Below are positions 1 through 11,900 of a stretch of 64,000 nucleotides of DNA, in pieces. Under the pieces are notes generated by a model. The model ran no database searches. It was not told the DNA's origin and saw only the letters and a list, made by a program, of their open reading frames with translations. This stretch comes from Tubiluchus corallicola (Eukaryota > Priapulida > Priapulimorpha > Priapulimorphida > Tubiluchidae), in the NCBI GenBank assembly GCA_030141605.1, contig JAQGDQ010000004.1, forward strand, positions 556,001 to 620,000, read 5' to 3'. How positions within the stretch are numbered: the stretch's first letter is position 1; every line of letters begins with the position of its first letter. The translations under genes and the position numbers were made by a program.

Positions 1-60
1 TTACACCTCAAACATCTTATAGTTTTTTAACTGCTCTAGCAGAATTAAGCCCGACTACAA
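1..60 (-). CDS. possible 3'-terminal exon at the left edge
   Basis: On the minus strand a pyrimidine-rich acceptor (gccatttttgtag, just above position 55) is followed by an open stretch running to a TAA at positions 1-3. Read in phase 0 it gives a short tail ending LEQLKNYKMFEV. Read in phase 1 it would stop earlier, at a TAA near position 17. It may be the last exon of the same gene as the acidic exon near 702-1007, but phases cannot be proven here and the window edge cuts the context. No family is recognised. Confidence 0.2.
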
Positions 61-701
61 AAATGGCAAGTTCGAGCTATTCCATAAACATAACCTAGTT
101 TCAGATTTTGCTTTAAGCAGTGGAGAAAGACTTAGACAGTACATCAGCATCACGACACTACTACGATGTAACTATAACCCACCCCATTTTTTACAAAACC
201 AAAACAATAAAGATATGGTGATCTGGTAAAATAGCTTTAACTACAATCAGAAAAAATAAATAATTAGCTATAATAAACTGCCTTTAAATTTTTTTTCTAA
301 TACACGTAGTATAAGACCAGTAAAGACAAGTTTTGATTCTAAGGTACCACCTACATGACATTACTGCTGTGAGAAAAGAAACAAAAAATACCATCCATAT
401 ATACATGCTGAATCTGGTAAAATGTGCTGTTTGTTTTTGCCCCTTTATCAATAATGATAACATTTATAGTAGTGTCTTACTGCTTGTGATACCCTAGGTC
501 TCTCCTAATACAAAACTCGAGATATATTCACCGTTGTCCAAAAAAATATTCCTGGCCTCATGAATGAGTGCTAAAATTACAAGTAGAAAGTCTCAAGGCC
601 TCATGATGTTTTTTTATAAAAATAGTACGAAAACACTAAATTTAGGTAGCATATCAAAAATTTACAAGAAATTACGTAAAATTTGCATATGTTACCTTGT
701 A

Positions 702-1007
702 TCACAATACTACAAAGAAGCTAGTATATAAGACAAAGTCAAGGAACTCAGCATAAGCTAAAATCCGATAAAGATTATGAGTATATGTTTCTGTACCCAT
801 GAAAGGTGGACTTTCTGCTACTTCTAATTCTTCTGCTTTCTCTTCAGCTGTTTCCTCACACTTAGCTTTTTCTACTTGTTCCACTTTCTGGCTTAGTTGA
901 GAGTCATCTTTTGGCATTTCAGGTCCTTCGTCATTGTAACCCGTCTCTTTATTTTGACTCTTGTTATCAAATTGCTCTGTCTCCTCCATAGCTTGCTGCA
1001 ACAAAAT
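702..1007 (-). CDS. acidic, Glu/Lys-rich exon candidate of an unidentified gene
   Basis: A good minus-strand acceptor (attttgttgcag) precedes an open frame that begins QAMEETEQFDNKSQ and continues as a strongly charged, coiled-coil-like segment rich in Glu, Lys and Gln down to ESPPF. After that the frame turns hydrophobic and aromatic and stops at 702. That change suggests read-through past a donor such as ATGG|GTACAG near position 800. The true exon would then be about 200 nt and encode a disordered acidic linker. Upstream exons were not found between here and PIG-M. The gene is not recognised, and a chance open frame cannot be excluded. Confidence 0.3.
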   Translation of the reverse strand: MLLQQAMEETEQFDNKSQNKETGYNDEGPEMPKDDSQLSQKVEQVEKAKCEETAEEKAEELEVAESPPFMGTETYTHNLYRILAYAEFLDFVLYTSFFVVL

Positions 1008-1300
1008 GCAATTTTTATAAATCAAACGTAAACAGAATTTTTCAATCAGTTAACTTTGGTTATAAATTTTAAAAAATGGGGAAAGCTTATATGGCAACAA
1101 CAAGGGTGCACTATTAGCTTTACACAGCAATAATAATCAACCCAAAAATGAAATTAACATCTTCAAAATTCCAGAAAACAATTCGAAATGCACCCCATCA
1201 AGATTTCAATTATAAAATGCCTAATTAATCATAAACGTCCACAATGGTCATCTGATTATGATGCACTACAGTTTTTACAAATTAATCAATGATCAGTTGT

Positions 1301-1488
1301 GCAAGAATTGTACTCACCCACAGTTAGATACTACTCAAAATTTCACTATCTAATTATTAAGCTTTAACTGGAGAAGAGTTACCTGCTAGACTGTGCAAGA
1401 ATTGTACTCACCCACAGTTAGATACTACTCAAAATTTCACTATCTAATTATTAAGCTTTAACTGGAGAAGAGTTACCTGCTAGACTGT
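1301..1488. repeat. perfect 94-bp tandem duplication
   Basis: Two head-to-tail copies, 1301-1394 and 1395-1488, are identical as far as I can read them by eye. Each begins gcaagaattgtactcaccc and ends near gagttacctgctagactgt. A third copy begins with only gcaa before diverging. Perfect identity implies a very recent duplication or an assembly artefact. No open frame crosses it. Confidence 0.85.
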
Positions 1489-3751
1489 GCAAAATACCAG
1501 TAACAGCTCACAGCTCACATTAGTTTCAAGCTGTTACTAACTTACTGTACGAGTGACTAAAGGCATTCAAGCATGCCGGTTGCACACCTACTCCCTTTAC
1601 AGAATAATGCCTCAGTTGCTGGTCTGAGCATGGCCCAGTAATTTCTTGAACTCATAGAATCAACACAGTGCACACAGTAAAACGTAGTCTAAGACTCGCA
1701 GACTTATAGCAGCCACTGTAGTTTCGACACACAAAAATCTAATCAATAACAGTGTCGGTAAAAGAGAGCTCATTAAAGAATCTTCAGAAACACGTGTTTT
1801 ACATGCATGGGAGGCAGGTTCAGAGCTAAAGCAATTGTTTTCTTGAAAGGTCATTCAGGACACTTTATCAGAGCATCTTTTGATAATGGGTTGTCAGCAA
1901 GCAGGGGCCAAGAAGTAAAAAATCTGTGATTTCTTGGTCCATAAACTAAGATATAATGTAATTTCTGAGATTGTTTTTACAATATTAATAATCTGCACAA
2001 TACGTTTGAAAGTGTGACATAATTTGCACACATAATAGTAAGTAAGGTAATAAGCATACTAACTTTAACAAGAGTTGATTAATTCTGCGATGGAGATAAG
2101 GCACATTACAGATATTCACCAAACAAGTAAAGTAGAATTTCAAAACACTGTACAATAGTATTTGTGATACGAGTGTGCCATCACGTAAATGATTTAAATC
2201 TGATCAACTTTAATCAATGAATTTAGACAAACTAAGACACTGGCATAATGAATCACAGAAGTAGTAACATCAATGAAATTTCCAGGCCATTTGTTTGTTA
2301 TGATGAGCAAATTTTTAATTTTGGTTAAATGTTTTCCAGCTATATCAGTTATTCTGGCCAAATGTTCTAAATTCAATCTCTAGATTCAATTTCTTCAACG
2401 TTCTGTACATTTCACACAAGATTCAACTCCTTAGTCATAAATTATTATATTTATTGATTTATTTTAAAATATAGGAATGTGTTATTTTGGTGAACATTCG
2501 AAACAAAAAGTAAATTACACTATTCCAGCCCGCTTCAGCTTTTTAACACATCACATTACCTTATATGTTACCAAAGCAGGGAAACAACCTATATTTTTGC
2601 ATACAGATCATCTCTCATTGTACTGTAAAATGGCACAGTAAAATGTGTTATTTTCTAACACAGTTAATAAGCACATATAATGCATAAAAAAGGAGCTTGC
2701 AGAAAAATAACAAAATTAAAAATAGTGACCACTCTGTCTTTCGTAAAAATTACATAGATAGAAGTTTGTTGACATATGGCCAACACGGTCGATCAAAACA
2801 ATAATAAATATTTCATATAATAGATTGCATGCATGTTTGGATAAATTTTGCCACTGCACATTGTATTACAGTGTTTTATGGCTGCATCAGACAAAACAGT
2901 TTTTCATTTTCAGTTAAAGTGTTAAAAGTAGGAACGTACTGAGAAACTGTGCTCAAAATTAAAGTTACCTGCAATGTATTGAGCAGTACAAAAAAATGAC
3001 ATTTATCTTCAACAACATTACAAACACACTAAATTGTTTTTGCCAGAACAAACATCAGTAAAAAGTAACATCTTGTTATTTGTTACAGATAAATTACTGA
3101 AGTACCGAATTACGGATCATCAATAAACAAACTGTAGTTGTTGGTACTACCTGCTTACACTGAGAAAATTAATATAAAGAAATCTTCACTTACTGGGTTC
3201 TTAATTTCAAACAGAACTTTCTTATCCTAAAATCTGACTCTTTACTTTTTTAAGTGGTTGAATTTAATTCGTAAAAGGATTTAACTTTACACAGCACACT
3301 TTTGAATAAAAGTCAATCCCAACTTAAATTTGAAACAACAGTTTGGTATTAAAATCTTACAACACTATAGAAATACATATTAAGCTATCTTCACACAAAT
3401 ACTCAATAAACTCATACTCTCACTTAATTTTTTACACAGGTATTACAAATCAAAAAATTTTACAATTAGTTCCCAGAAAACTGCATGCATTCCACATAAA
3501 ATCATGTCCGTTTTGTCACTTGCAGGCAAAACTGCATTGACTAATTCTAATTCAAATTAAGACTATCATAAACTTAATAAAGTTAATTTTGAAATCGCTC
3601 GAACACCAAGTATCTCTTCCACAGCACAGAAGTCCGTTTATATGACAAAAAATTACAAATTACGGGATACACAGTGAAAATATAAGCCACAGTAGTTTTC
3701 GACAGATATAACTAACACAGCATTAGTTTACTTTAAAAATGTTCTAAACGA
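1489..3751. other. gene-free stretch, including the probable PIG-M 3' UTR
   Basis: AT-rich DNA with no supported exon on either strand. The part nearest 3751 should contain the 3' untranslated region of the minus-strand PIG-M gene. The short open frames here (for example 1660-1854 and 3343-3540) have no splice context or recognisable composition. Confidence 0.5.
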
Positions 3752-5044
3752 TTAAGCAGTTTTTACAGTTGCATCATGCTGTACATGCTGAACCATTCTA
3801 ATTATTACCCATATATTGACCATAAAAAACATTACTCCTGCTAACCATATGTACATGAAAGTGTTATATCCTTCAAATTCCAGATAATACGCAGGTATCA
3901 GCCAAACACCTTGCACAATAAACCAAGGCAGCCAGGTAATTAAAAATGAAGAAAATGAGCAGGAGCAACGAGGCAAAAGTATTGGCACAAAACAAAGAAA
4001 CCAAAGAAAATACTGGGATGTACAGACTTTGTTAAAAGTGACAAATGTGAAAGTATGTAAAAACCAACAGAGTGTCGGGTCATCATAAAAGCAAAACGAA
4101 AAAAGTAACAATAGACACAACTGTGGAAGGAATGGTAATAGACCAAAGTAAGAGGACCAAACAGAGTGTTCAGTGAGGTACAGCATGTAAAAATAGACAG
4201 AGAAATTATGTCTAATATCTTTCCTTGTCACGTGATAAAAATAAGCATTATCAAGAAACTCGTATCCATATAGCTGGTAACTCCACATAGTAAGGCACAA
4301 GAAGCCTGCAAATGCAGCAACACCAAAGCACAGAGAACTGTAGGAAGGCCACAGAACATTGATGAATCTATGAAGATGTACATTTGTCTTGTTACGCGAG
4401 GATTTCCAATTCAAAAACAAGTATATGGGTAAGCAATATGTAAGTGGATATATCTTAAAATGCACAGAAATACCATAAACTATTCCAGCACACATGATGT
4501 TACCATTCAACATCAGCATAAGCGTCGAAAGCACAAGTGCTACCATGATGGATTCGGCATTCCCTCTTGTAGACACAATTATGGGCAATGGATTAAATAA
4601 CCACAGACAAGCATATGCAAAACACTGTCTGTCGATATCCCTTTCTTCTTTTATTAGATGAATGGAAGCTCGAGGGAGTTTTACATCACTAATGTAAATT
4701 CCAAATTGCCCAACTTTCTTCAAAATTCGATATATCAACCAGCCTGCAAACACATCAGTTAGCACAAACAGAAGCTTCCCAGATGATTCGTGAAGTACTG
4801 TATTTAGTGTCAACATCCAGGCCAAGAGAGGTGTATACCGATACGTGGCCCGATTGTAAGGAGACTGGTTCTGTATTATATACTTTCCAGCATCGCTAAA
4901 TACACGATAATCTACGTCGGTATATTTTACTATATGCGTCTTGTCATGCCACATTCCGTAACTCAGTAGAAATAATCGTAGCAAAAGTGAAAAGCCGAAA
5001 ATGGTTCTGCCATTGGCAATCACGCTCATCATGGTGTGAATCAT
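3752..5044 (-). CDS. PIGM: GPI mannosyltransferase 1 (PIG-M)
   Basis: The protein is 430 residues from one uninterrupted frame, close to the roughly 420 residues usual for PIG-M. The family adds the first (alpha-1,4) mannose to glucosaminyl-phosphatidylinositol in the ER lumen, working with PIG-X. Visible support: an N-terminal hydrophobic helix (about residues 14-31), then YTDVDYRVF with the lumenal D43-V44-D45 (DXD) motif, the conserved SPYNRATYRYTPLLAW stretch near residue 60, and many hydrophobic segments down to a short polar tail. The first ATG at 5044 is used, but Met5 and Met6 are alternatives. A tract ttttttgctgtag lies 10 nt upstream of the ATG on the minus strand, so a 5'-UTR intron ending at 5055 is likely. 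No frameshift or lost motif was seen. SPC25 follows upstream on the same strand. Confidence 0.93.
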   Translation of the reverse strand: MIHTMMSVIANGRTIFGFSLLLRLFLLSYGMWHDKTHIVKYTDVDYRVFSDAGKYIIQNQSPYNRATYRYTPLLAWMLTLNTVLHESSGKLLFVLTDVFAGWLIYRILKKVGQFGIYISDVKLPRASIHLIKEERDIDRQCFAYACLWLFNPLPIIVSTRGNAESIMVALVLSTLMLMLNGNIMCAGIVYGISVHFKIYPLTYCLPIYLFLNWKSSRNKTNVHLHRFINVLWPSYSSLCFGVAAFAGFLCLTMWSYQLYGYEFLDNAYFYHVTRKDIRHNFSVYFYMLYLTEHSVWSSYFGLLPFLPQLCLLLLFSFCFYDDPTLCWFLHTFTFVTFNKVCTSQYFLWFLCFVPILLPRCSCSFSSFLITWLPWFIVQGVWLIPAYYLEFEGYNTFMYIWLAGVMFFMVNIWVIIRMVQHVQHDATVKTA

Positions 5045-5054
5045 CTTAGCTAAT

Positions 5055-5962
5055 CTACAGCAAAAAATGATTCAAAGTTTTTAATCAATAATGATGAAAG
5101 CATTGATGATGAGTCAAATGTTCGTTCAAATAATAATAACAATATGACCATTAATTGCAACTGTCACCTTTAGTTTAATAAGATTAATTTGACACACGGC
5201 TAGCGAAGCCATTTGTGGTTGCTGCATTACTCAAATTTAAACTACAAAAACGAAGCTTAATTAGAACCGGAGTTTTGAATTAGAATCCGAATCAGAGCTT
5301 TCACAAAATTCGACCCGATTTGGTGAAGTACTATGTTACTCTAGATGCGACCAGATTTGGCAGAATTAAAAAAAAATCAGCTTATTGCAAAAGCAATTAC
5401 TCTTTTGCCACTTTTGTCCAAAACATGAAATCGTATATGAAAGTGCCAATCACATTACGATTTTAACTACTAGTTTTAACAAAAATGTTAAGATTTCTTG
5501 TATTACTTTTGCACAAAGCAGCACACAATATGGCCCAGATGAATGCAGTTTATTGTCATTCACATTTTTTCATAGTATGCAGGTAATGGCACTCCTAAAC
5601 CATTCGAACAAAATTCAGTTTACAGAAATACCTAAAAAAGTCGAGATACGAATTCGATTTGATTTAAAAAATTATTTGACATTGAGATTGGATTTAATCT
5701 GGATATGAACATTATTTTAAACTGAAGTTATGATTTGATCGGGATTCGAAAATTATTACAAAATGAGATTTGGTTTAGATTCAAATTCGGTAATTTCTGA
5801 CTCGTGACAGCCCTAATAAAATCTAATAAACCCCAAATCGATCTACCTTACAAATAACCAACTAAATGACAAAAAAGTCTTTGTTACATGCATCAGAGAC
5901 AATAAGTATTATATAGTTAAAGTACCTTAATTATTCTAAGTCAGCAAGTGCAGGTAAAATAT
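5055..5962. other. intergenic spacer with a decayed AT-rich repeat
   Basis: This lies between the 3' end of SPC25 and the likely 5' intron of PIG-M. From about 5260 to 5815 it repeats gaatt/gattcgaat-type words and ends ctcgtgacagccctaat. On the minus strand that reads as a TAGGGCTGTCACGAG end resembling the termini of hAT elements. No matching left terminus or target duplication was found, so the element is decayed or partial. Confidence 0.4.
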
Positions 5963-8900
5963 TCAGTGTCTATTGCTGAAGATTTTTCGCAAAGTAACAA
6001 TGAACAGATGAAGGTTGAGAGTTTTGTTCAATTTCTTTACAAGCTCATCAAGCTCATCAAATGACGGTTCACAAACAGTAACTACAGCAAAACAAAAAAC
6101 TATAACAAAGTACAGTAAAAAAAATCTCAGTGCAAACATACTATCATCAAGTGTTATGGTAACTGTATTATTATTTTGATACATTTGAAAATAGTTCATG
6201 TCGGGTGGAAAACACCTTCATACAGAAGCAACTTATAAAAAGAGATTACAGAGATAACATAGCACAAAGTTAAATATGATCTACTTTCCAGCTAATGCAT
6301 GTTACATATAGAAGAAAGACACATGACGCTTTTATTGGTCTTACAGGTAACAGTGTTTTAGGCCCCATGCAAACATGCAGTTTTCAGTTGCACAATTAAA
6401 AGTTGTGCAACTGAAAATTGCGGAAAATGTGCTGGTGTACAAAAATCGAGCAGGCAATTTTAAATTGTAAAACTGCCTCTATTGTGATTGAAGAGGATGA
6501 GTGTATTATTAATTCACAAAAAAAACAAATTGGCACTGGAAATGTTGGGCTTAGCCAATGCTAGACAGGGTTTAATGAAAGGGAAATTTTATAAGTCTAT
6601 AAAGTTAGTTTAGTTAAGTAATCACTAAATTTTTTGATTACTACTGGATAAGTCCAAATAGTTTTGGTGAAATGCTAAGTATTGCTGGGCTATACATTAC
6701 CTATCTCAACATTACGTGGAGATAAAAGAAAAAACACTTTTATTTTTGGGCTTTTCTGTCCGCTCTATGTAAGCACACGTGGGCATGTTTTACAACATAA
6801 TCGGTGCAAAATTAAACCTCATTCGTGTAGCAGCTGTAATATAATGGCACACAGTATCTTAACAACTAAAACTGCTTAGTGCTGAATGAATAAATGGAAG
6901 GACCTATGCAGTTATGATACGATATCAATTCATAAGAGAAGGTTAAATTATTTTGTCCCATGAATTTGGTACAATTTACAGTTCATATATTTAGAGTATG
7001 GCAACTTGAGTGACTGACCAGGAATATAATTTCTAAGCAGTGCCCATTATTGTGAAAGGCCACAGCATTTTGAAGAAATCAGCAGTGGGCAGCAGAAATG
7101 TGTTGACTGTACAGAGGAGCGATCGCACGTACTGTACACTTTCAGAATTTCAAGTTTTGGTTTCCAGTTTCTAAATTTGTCATTGAATCTCTTGAAAGAT
7201 GGTAGTAAAGATAGTAAGAATGATTTAAGTTCATTAATTTGTTTTTCTTTTCTCTCTTTGTATGTTTAGTGATGCCTATTCATAAGGCACTGCCTTCTTC
7301 TTATGCTCAACTACTTGATTAATGAAAATTGCACGTCTGCACACTCTTATTGACTTCAGTTATTAAAAGATTTTCCAAAGTTCTTTTACAAGTGCAAATG
7401 AAAACTGCATGTCTGCATTGGGCCTTAGTCTAAACATTTTTTTCGAACAAAATTATCACGAATGCGTAACATACAGAAGACTAAACAATGACTGGCTGAT
7501 ATGTAAGCCTGTCTTAACACCTTTCAGAAACTAATAAAATAACTACCATAATAATTGCCCGTCTCTGCGTCAACACCAATGTTCACAAAAAACACTTGAT
7601 CTGCATGTTTCTCATTTACATTCCTAAATATAATTTGGAGCAACCCATCTGAAATAATAGCAAATTTGTAAGTCCTCTATTTGTGCACAAAATTTATAAA
7701 TATATCATGCACAATGCGACAATGATGTTATATAACTGATATCTCTAAAAATTACATTCTGTTAAAAAGGTGGACAGCAAAATCAGGGAAAATTTGCAAG
7801 TACTTCATAACAAAAATAAAATACTGTAAAAGCAAAGTTAAAAATCCCCTGTAGAAAGCCAAATCACTTACATCTTGTGAAATATGTTACATATAATTCA
7901 ATAAGCGAAAGTACTAACCCGACGTTTTTTTCAGATGGAGCTGCAAAATATCTTTGTATAAATGTATTTGCTTTAAAGCTTTCTCTTTCGACTTTTTTAA
8001 ACTGTCTTCTTTCGACTCAAGCTCTGAAATTATCAAAGCCAAATATCAAATATTCATAAGAAAATAAAATGTATCTATGCACAGCAATATTCCACGTCAA
8101 TTCGACAGGACAAATGCAGCAAAAGTCATGTGATGAAGTTTAAACAACAAATGTTTTTAAAAGGTAATTTCAGACTAGTTGACATGTTTGTGAAGGGGTC
8201 AGAAACTGAAGATTTTGCAAACAATAGTTGTAAAATTCAGCCTTAAAAATTAAGAGACAGCCTTTTTTAAAAGTGCTATCTTCTTTTATTGAATTGCTTG
8301 AATACATGGAAAGTGCATTTCACAATGAAACCTCAGCATTTAACAGTTCAGACAATCAGGTCAAAGGTCAACAATCTTGGCATAACTTATATCGTCCAGT
8401 TTGTCTCATTGAGAGCTTTCATTTGATATACAGCATCCTACTTTTGTCTCCTCGACCACTATTTTGCCCCTAACTGGGTCACAGGTTAACGATTCACACT
8501 GTCACCTATACCATTTGATACGCCTGATCAAGACCTTTCATTTGATATGCTACATGGTACTACGCGTAGACACTCAATGCATTTCTGTTCCTGACCCCCA
8601 TTTTTCGGTTTTTGCCCCCTAGCGGAGTCGCAGATTAGCTATTCTTGTTGCAACCTATGCCATTCGATCTGCCTCATTGAGACCTTTCATTTGGTATGCT
8701 ACAAGGTTTCATTGCTCAACACTCAGTGCACTTCATTTTTCGGTTTTTGCCCCCTAGCGGGGTTGCAGGTCAGCCATTCTCGTTGTAATCTTTGCCATTC
8801 GACTCGTTTCATCGAGACCTTTCTTTGATGCGCTACACGGTATTATTCCAAGACACTTAATGCACTTCTGCTCATAACCCCCCATTTTTCAGTTTTTGCC

Positions 8901-11900
8901 CCCTAGAGGGGTTGTAGGTTAACCATTCTCATTGTAACCTATGGCATTCGACGTGCCTCATCGAGACCTTTCACTTGATATGCTACACGGTACTATTCTA
9001 AGACACTTGATGCATTTCCGTTCCCAACCCCCATTTTTTGGTTTTTGCCTCCTAGCGGAATCACCCATATTTTGCCATATCCAACAACAGCAACAATAGC
9101 AGATGGATCCTCAAGAAAAATAAAAAAGACCCGACCGCACCGCGTGACCTTTGACCCGGCAACTCGGGTCAAGTGTATACGTATATAACTTTGGCCAGTG
9201 AGTGTACCCTGTGAGTTTTTAAAGGACACCCCAAATTTTACATTTTGGCGCCTCAAATTTTGTGTTTATTTTCACTTTCGTTAACTTTTTAGCCCGCTTA
9301 AAATAATTTAATTCATACAGCCAAAGTAACAAAGTTTTGTACAGAAAAAAGTGTACAAGTCATACATACTACATTTGCTTTTCTGATACACTTCTCGAGT
9401 TTCAGATATTTGCTGTCGGGTACCTTCACATGCACGCAGTAAACTGTCCAACTCAGTTCGAGCCTGTGTGCACTTTTCTTGAATACTGCTTACCTCTGAT
9501 GAATTATTTTCTTGCGCTGAAAACATAAAAAACGTGTATCACAAGTCAAATACATAAAAGTCACACATCAGTCACAAAAAAATAAATAAATATAAATACA
9601 TACAAACAAATATATAGAATCTGATAGAATCTGATGCAGGAAAATTCTGATTCTTGCCTTTACCATATCTTACAGTTCAAAAGATTTTGATAGCAACTGT
9701 TTTTTCAGCTTAAACTTCGAATCTCAGATTCGGCCTGCTTAACGGATTTTTTATTTTTTGTGTAATGCTGAATTATGGAGAAATTATGTTTCCTGTGTAC
9801 AAAGGAAACAAAAAAAAACAGATACTTTCTTGAAGAATGGTGCATTGTGGGGCATAACAGTCCACATACCTTGAAGTTTTCAGATATCAGCATAAGCTTG
9901 CTGTGAGTAATCTCCTTAGTTAGTATATTTTCATGCCTTTGCTAATTTCTTGCGCAATTGTTATTAATTATAATGAGCTGCATTACAACAAGTTTAGTTC
10001 TACTTAAGTAGTTTCCCAGTCGCGGGCTAAGATGGTCTAGGCTAGATTTAAATAATCTCACATCTTTTTGTCTCTTCTAGAAGTGCATCTTCCTCCAGTT
10101 TTAGTACACTCAGTTGTTGTTGTATAGTGTCTATAATAATAACACCTTCATTAAAAAGGAAATAAAATCTCAAAATAAGAAAAGTTAAGTTTTGAGCTAT
10201 ACCAATGAAGTCTATAGTTCTAAGAATAATAAACAACTATAAATGACAGCTGGAATACATAATACGTATACACAAACACGCTCATGTGCACACCACAACA
10301 ATCTACATGCACACTGCTTGAGGCACTCGTAATGTACTAAATTAATAATTACTAAATAAATGACTAATTAATAAATTAATGTTAACTAATGAATTAGTAG
10401 TCACTGTACCATTGCAACGATTTATCATACAATACTCGATTTACAGCACCAGCTGCAAATTCTGAAATACATTTGAATGTATCAAGTAAAAGCTAGCACA
10501 TAAAACAGTGGCAAAGAAACCAAATACAGGCAATTATATAAAAGTAACAGCTAGTATCGATTTCACAAACTTTCTATTTAGGCAATACTTATTAGAAAAA
10601 AGGAGTTTATCATCACTCACTTATATTCAATAAATTCAAGTGTTCATACGCAACAAAAGCTTTAAGAAAGGGTTCAACAATCATATAGCAAACAATTACG
10701 AACATGTAATCAAGGTAAATATGTGTTAAACTACTGTTTCATACAGCAATTTTGCTGCAAAGAAAATTTAATGAATTGCTAGTGAATGCCACTTAAAATA
10801 GAGGCAACAGTGGTAAACACAGGCAAAACATTTAACAGATCAAAAGATTAAAAATGGTGCATTTTAATTTTTCTTCTGTTATTTTAATGAATGAAGGATA
10901 GGGTGGTGATAAAAAATAACTGAGCAGTTGAATTTTGACGTAACAAAATAAATTTCAAAATAAATTGATTTGGTTACCTTTAAGCAACTAGGTGCTTTTA
11001 GCTTCAACATACAGCAAAAATGTTTCCTCCAAGAAAAAATAAACAAGTGCTTACATGGCAAACACAATGGCCATAAATATTTACAAGGTTTTATATAAGG
11101 CAGAACCATAGTCCAAGAGACGAAATAAGCACATGATAAAATACAAAAGGTCTGGGCTTTACTGATACAAAACACAGAATTTGCATCAAATCAGTTACTG
11201 AAATGAATTTAGTATTGCACAAAAAAGAGAAATAATTGAATGTTAAACACTTTAGCTGTAACAAAACTGTAACTGTAGAAAACCTAACTGTAATAAATAT
11301 TTTTAAATGGATCACGAAACGATACTGTCCTCATAATTTTAATTTTCTTCATCCTCACTGTATGCATCGTCACCAATGATCTCATCATCGTCATCAATAT
11401 CACTTTACTCATTCAAGAGAATTCTATCTAAGAAAACAGGTACTTGCGGTTCCTTGATCCACTTTGGTGAATACTTATTGATTTTTAACGGCCAGCCATT
11501 GTCCAGTGGATTGTTTATTAGCGATTCACCTTTTGTGGCATGATTCAGTCATGATTGCCACAAGTGAAATTTTCTTTGAGGATTTTCTCATAAAGTGCAG
11601 TTCCACATGGAGGTAACATACTCCCACTAATGCCCTTAATTTTGTGAAAAGGAAAATGATTTTGTGGAGAGTATACATCCACATATTTCTGTACCCTTGC
11701 GTCATTCATATTGGTCGGTTTTTTTCTATGCAAACAGTTTACAAACATATTGATAGAATGCAGGGACTGTCATGTTGTTAACTGTTTCATAATGACCTAG
11801 AGTTGTAAATGCCACTTATGCCTTAAATTTTTTTTCCTAAAATAGCTAAAGATCTTGCTTTGTCTTGTAGTGAAAAGGCTGCTACATAATCTCATCCAGC

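Noticed and set aside
3940-4146. Second minus-strand frame inside PIG-M
   Set aside because: It is an out-of-frame shadow of the PIG-M coding region.
8350-9062. CRISPR-like array
   Set aside because: The units are long, tandem and diverged throughout with no constant repeat/variable spacer pattern, and the window is a eukaryotic genome.
9662-9735. Coiled-coil-like frame QAESEIRSLS that could be another SPC25 exon
   Set aside because: Its phase does not fit between exon 10062-10130 and exon 9516; direct joining of those two is in frame, and this frame stops after ten codons.
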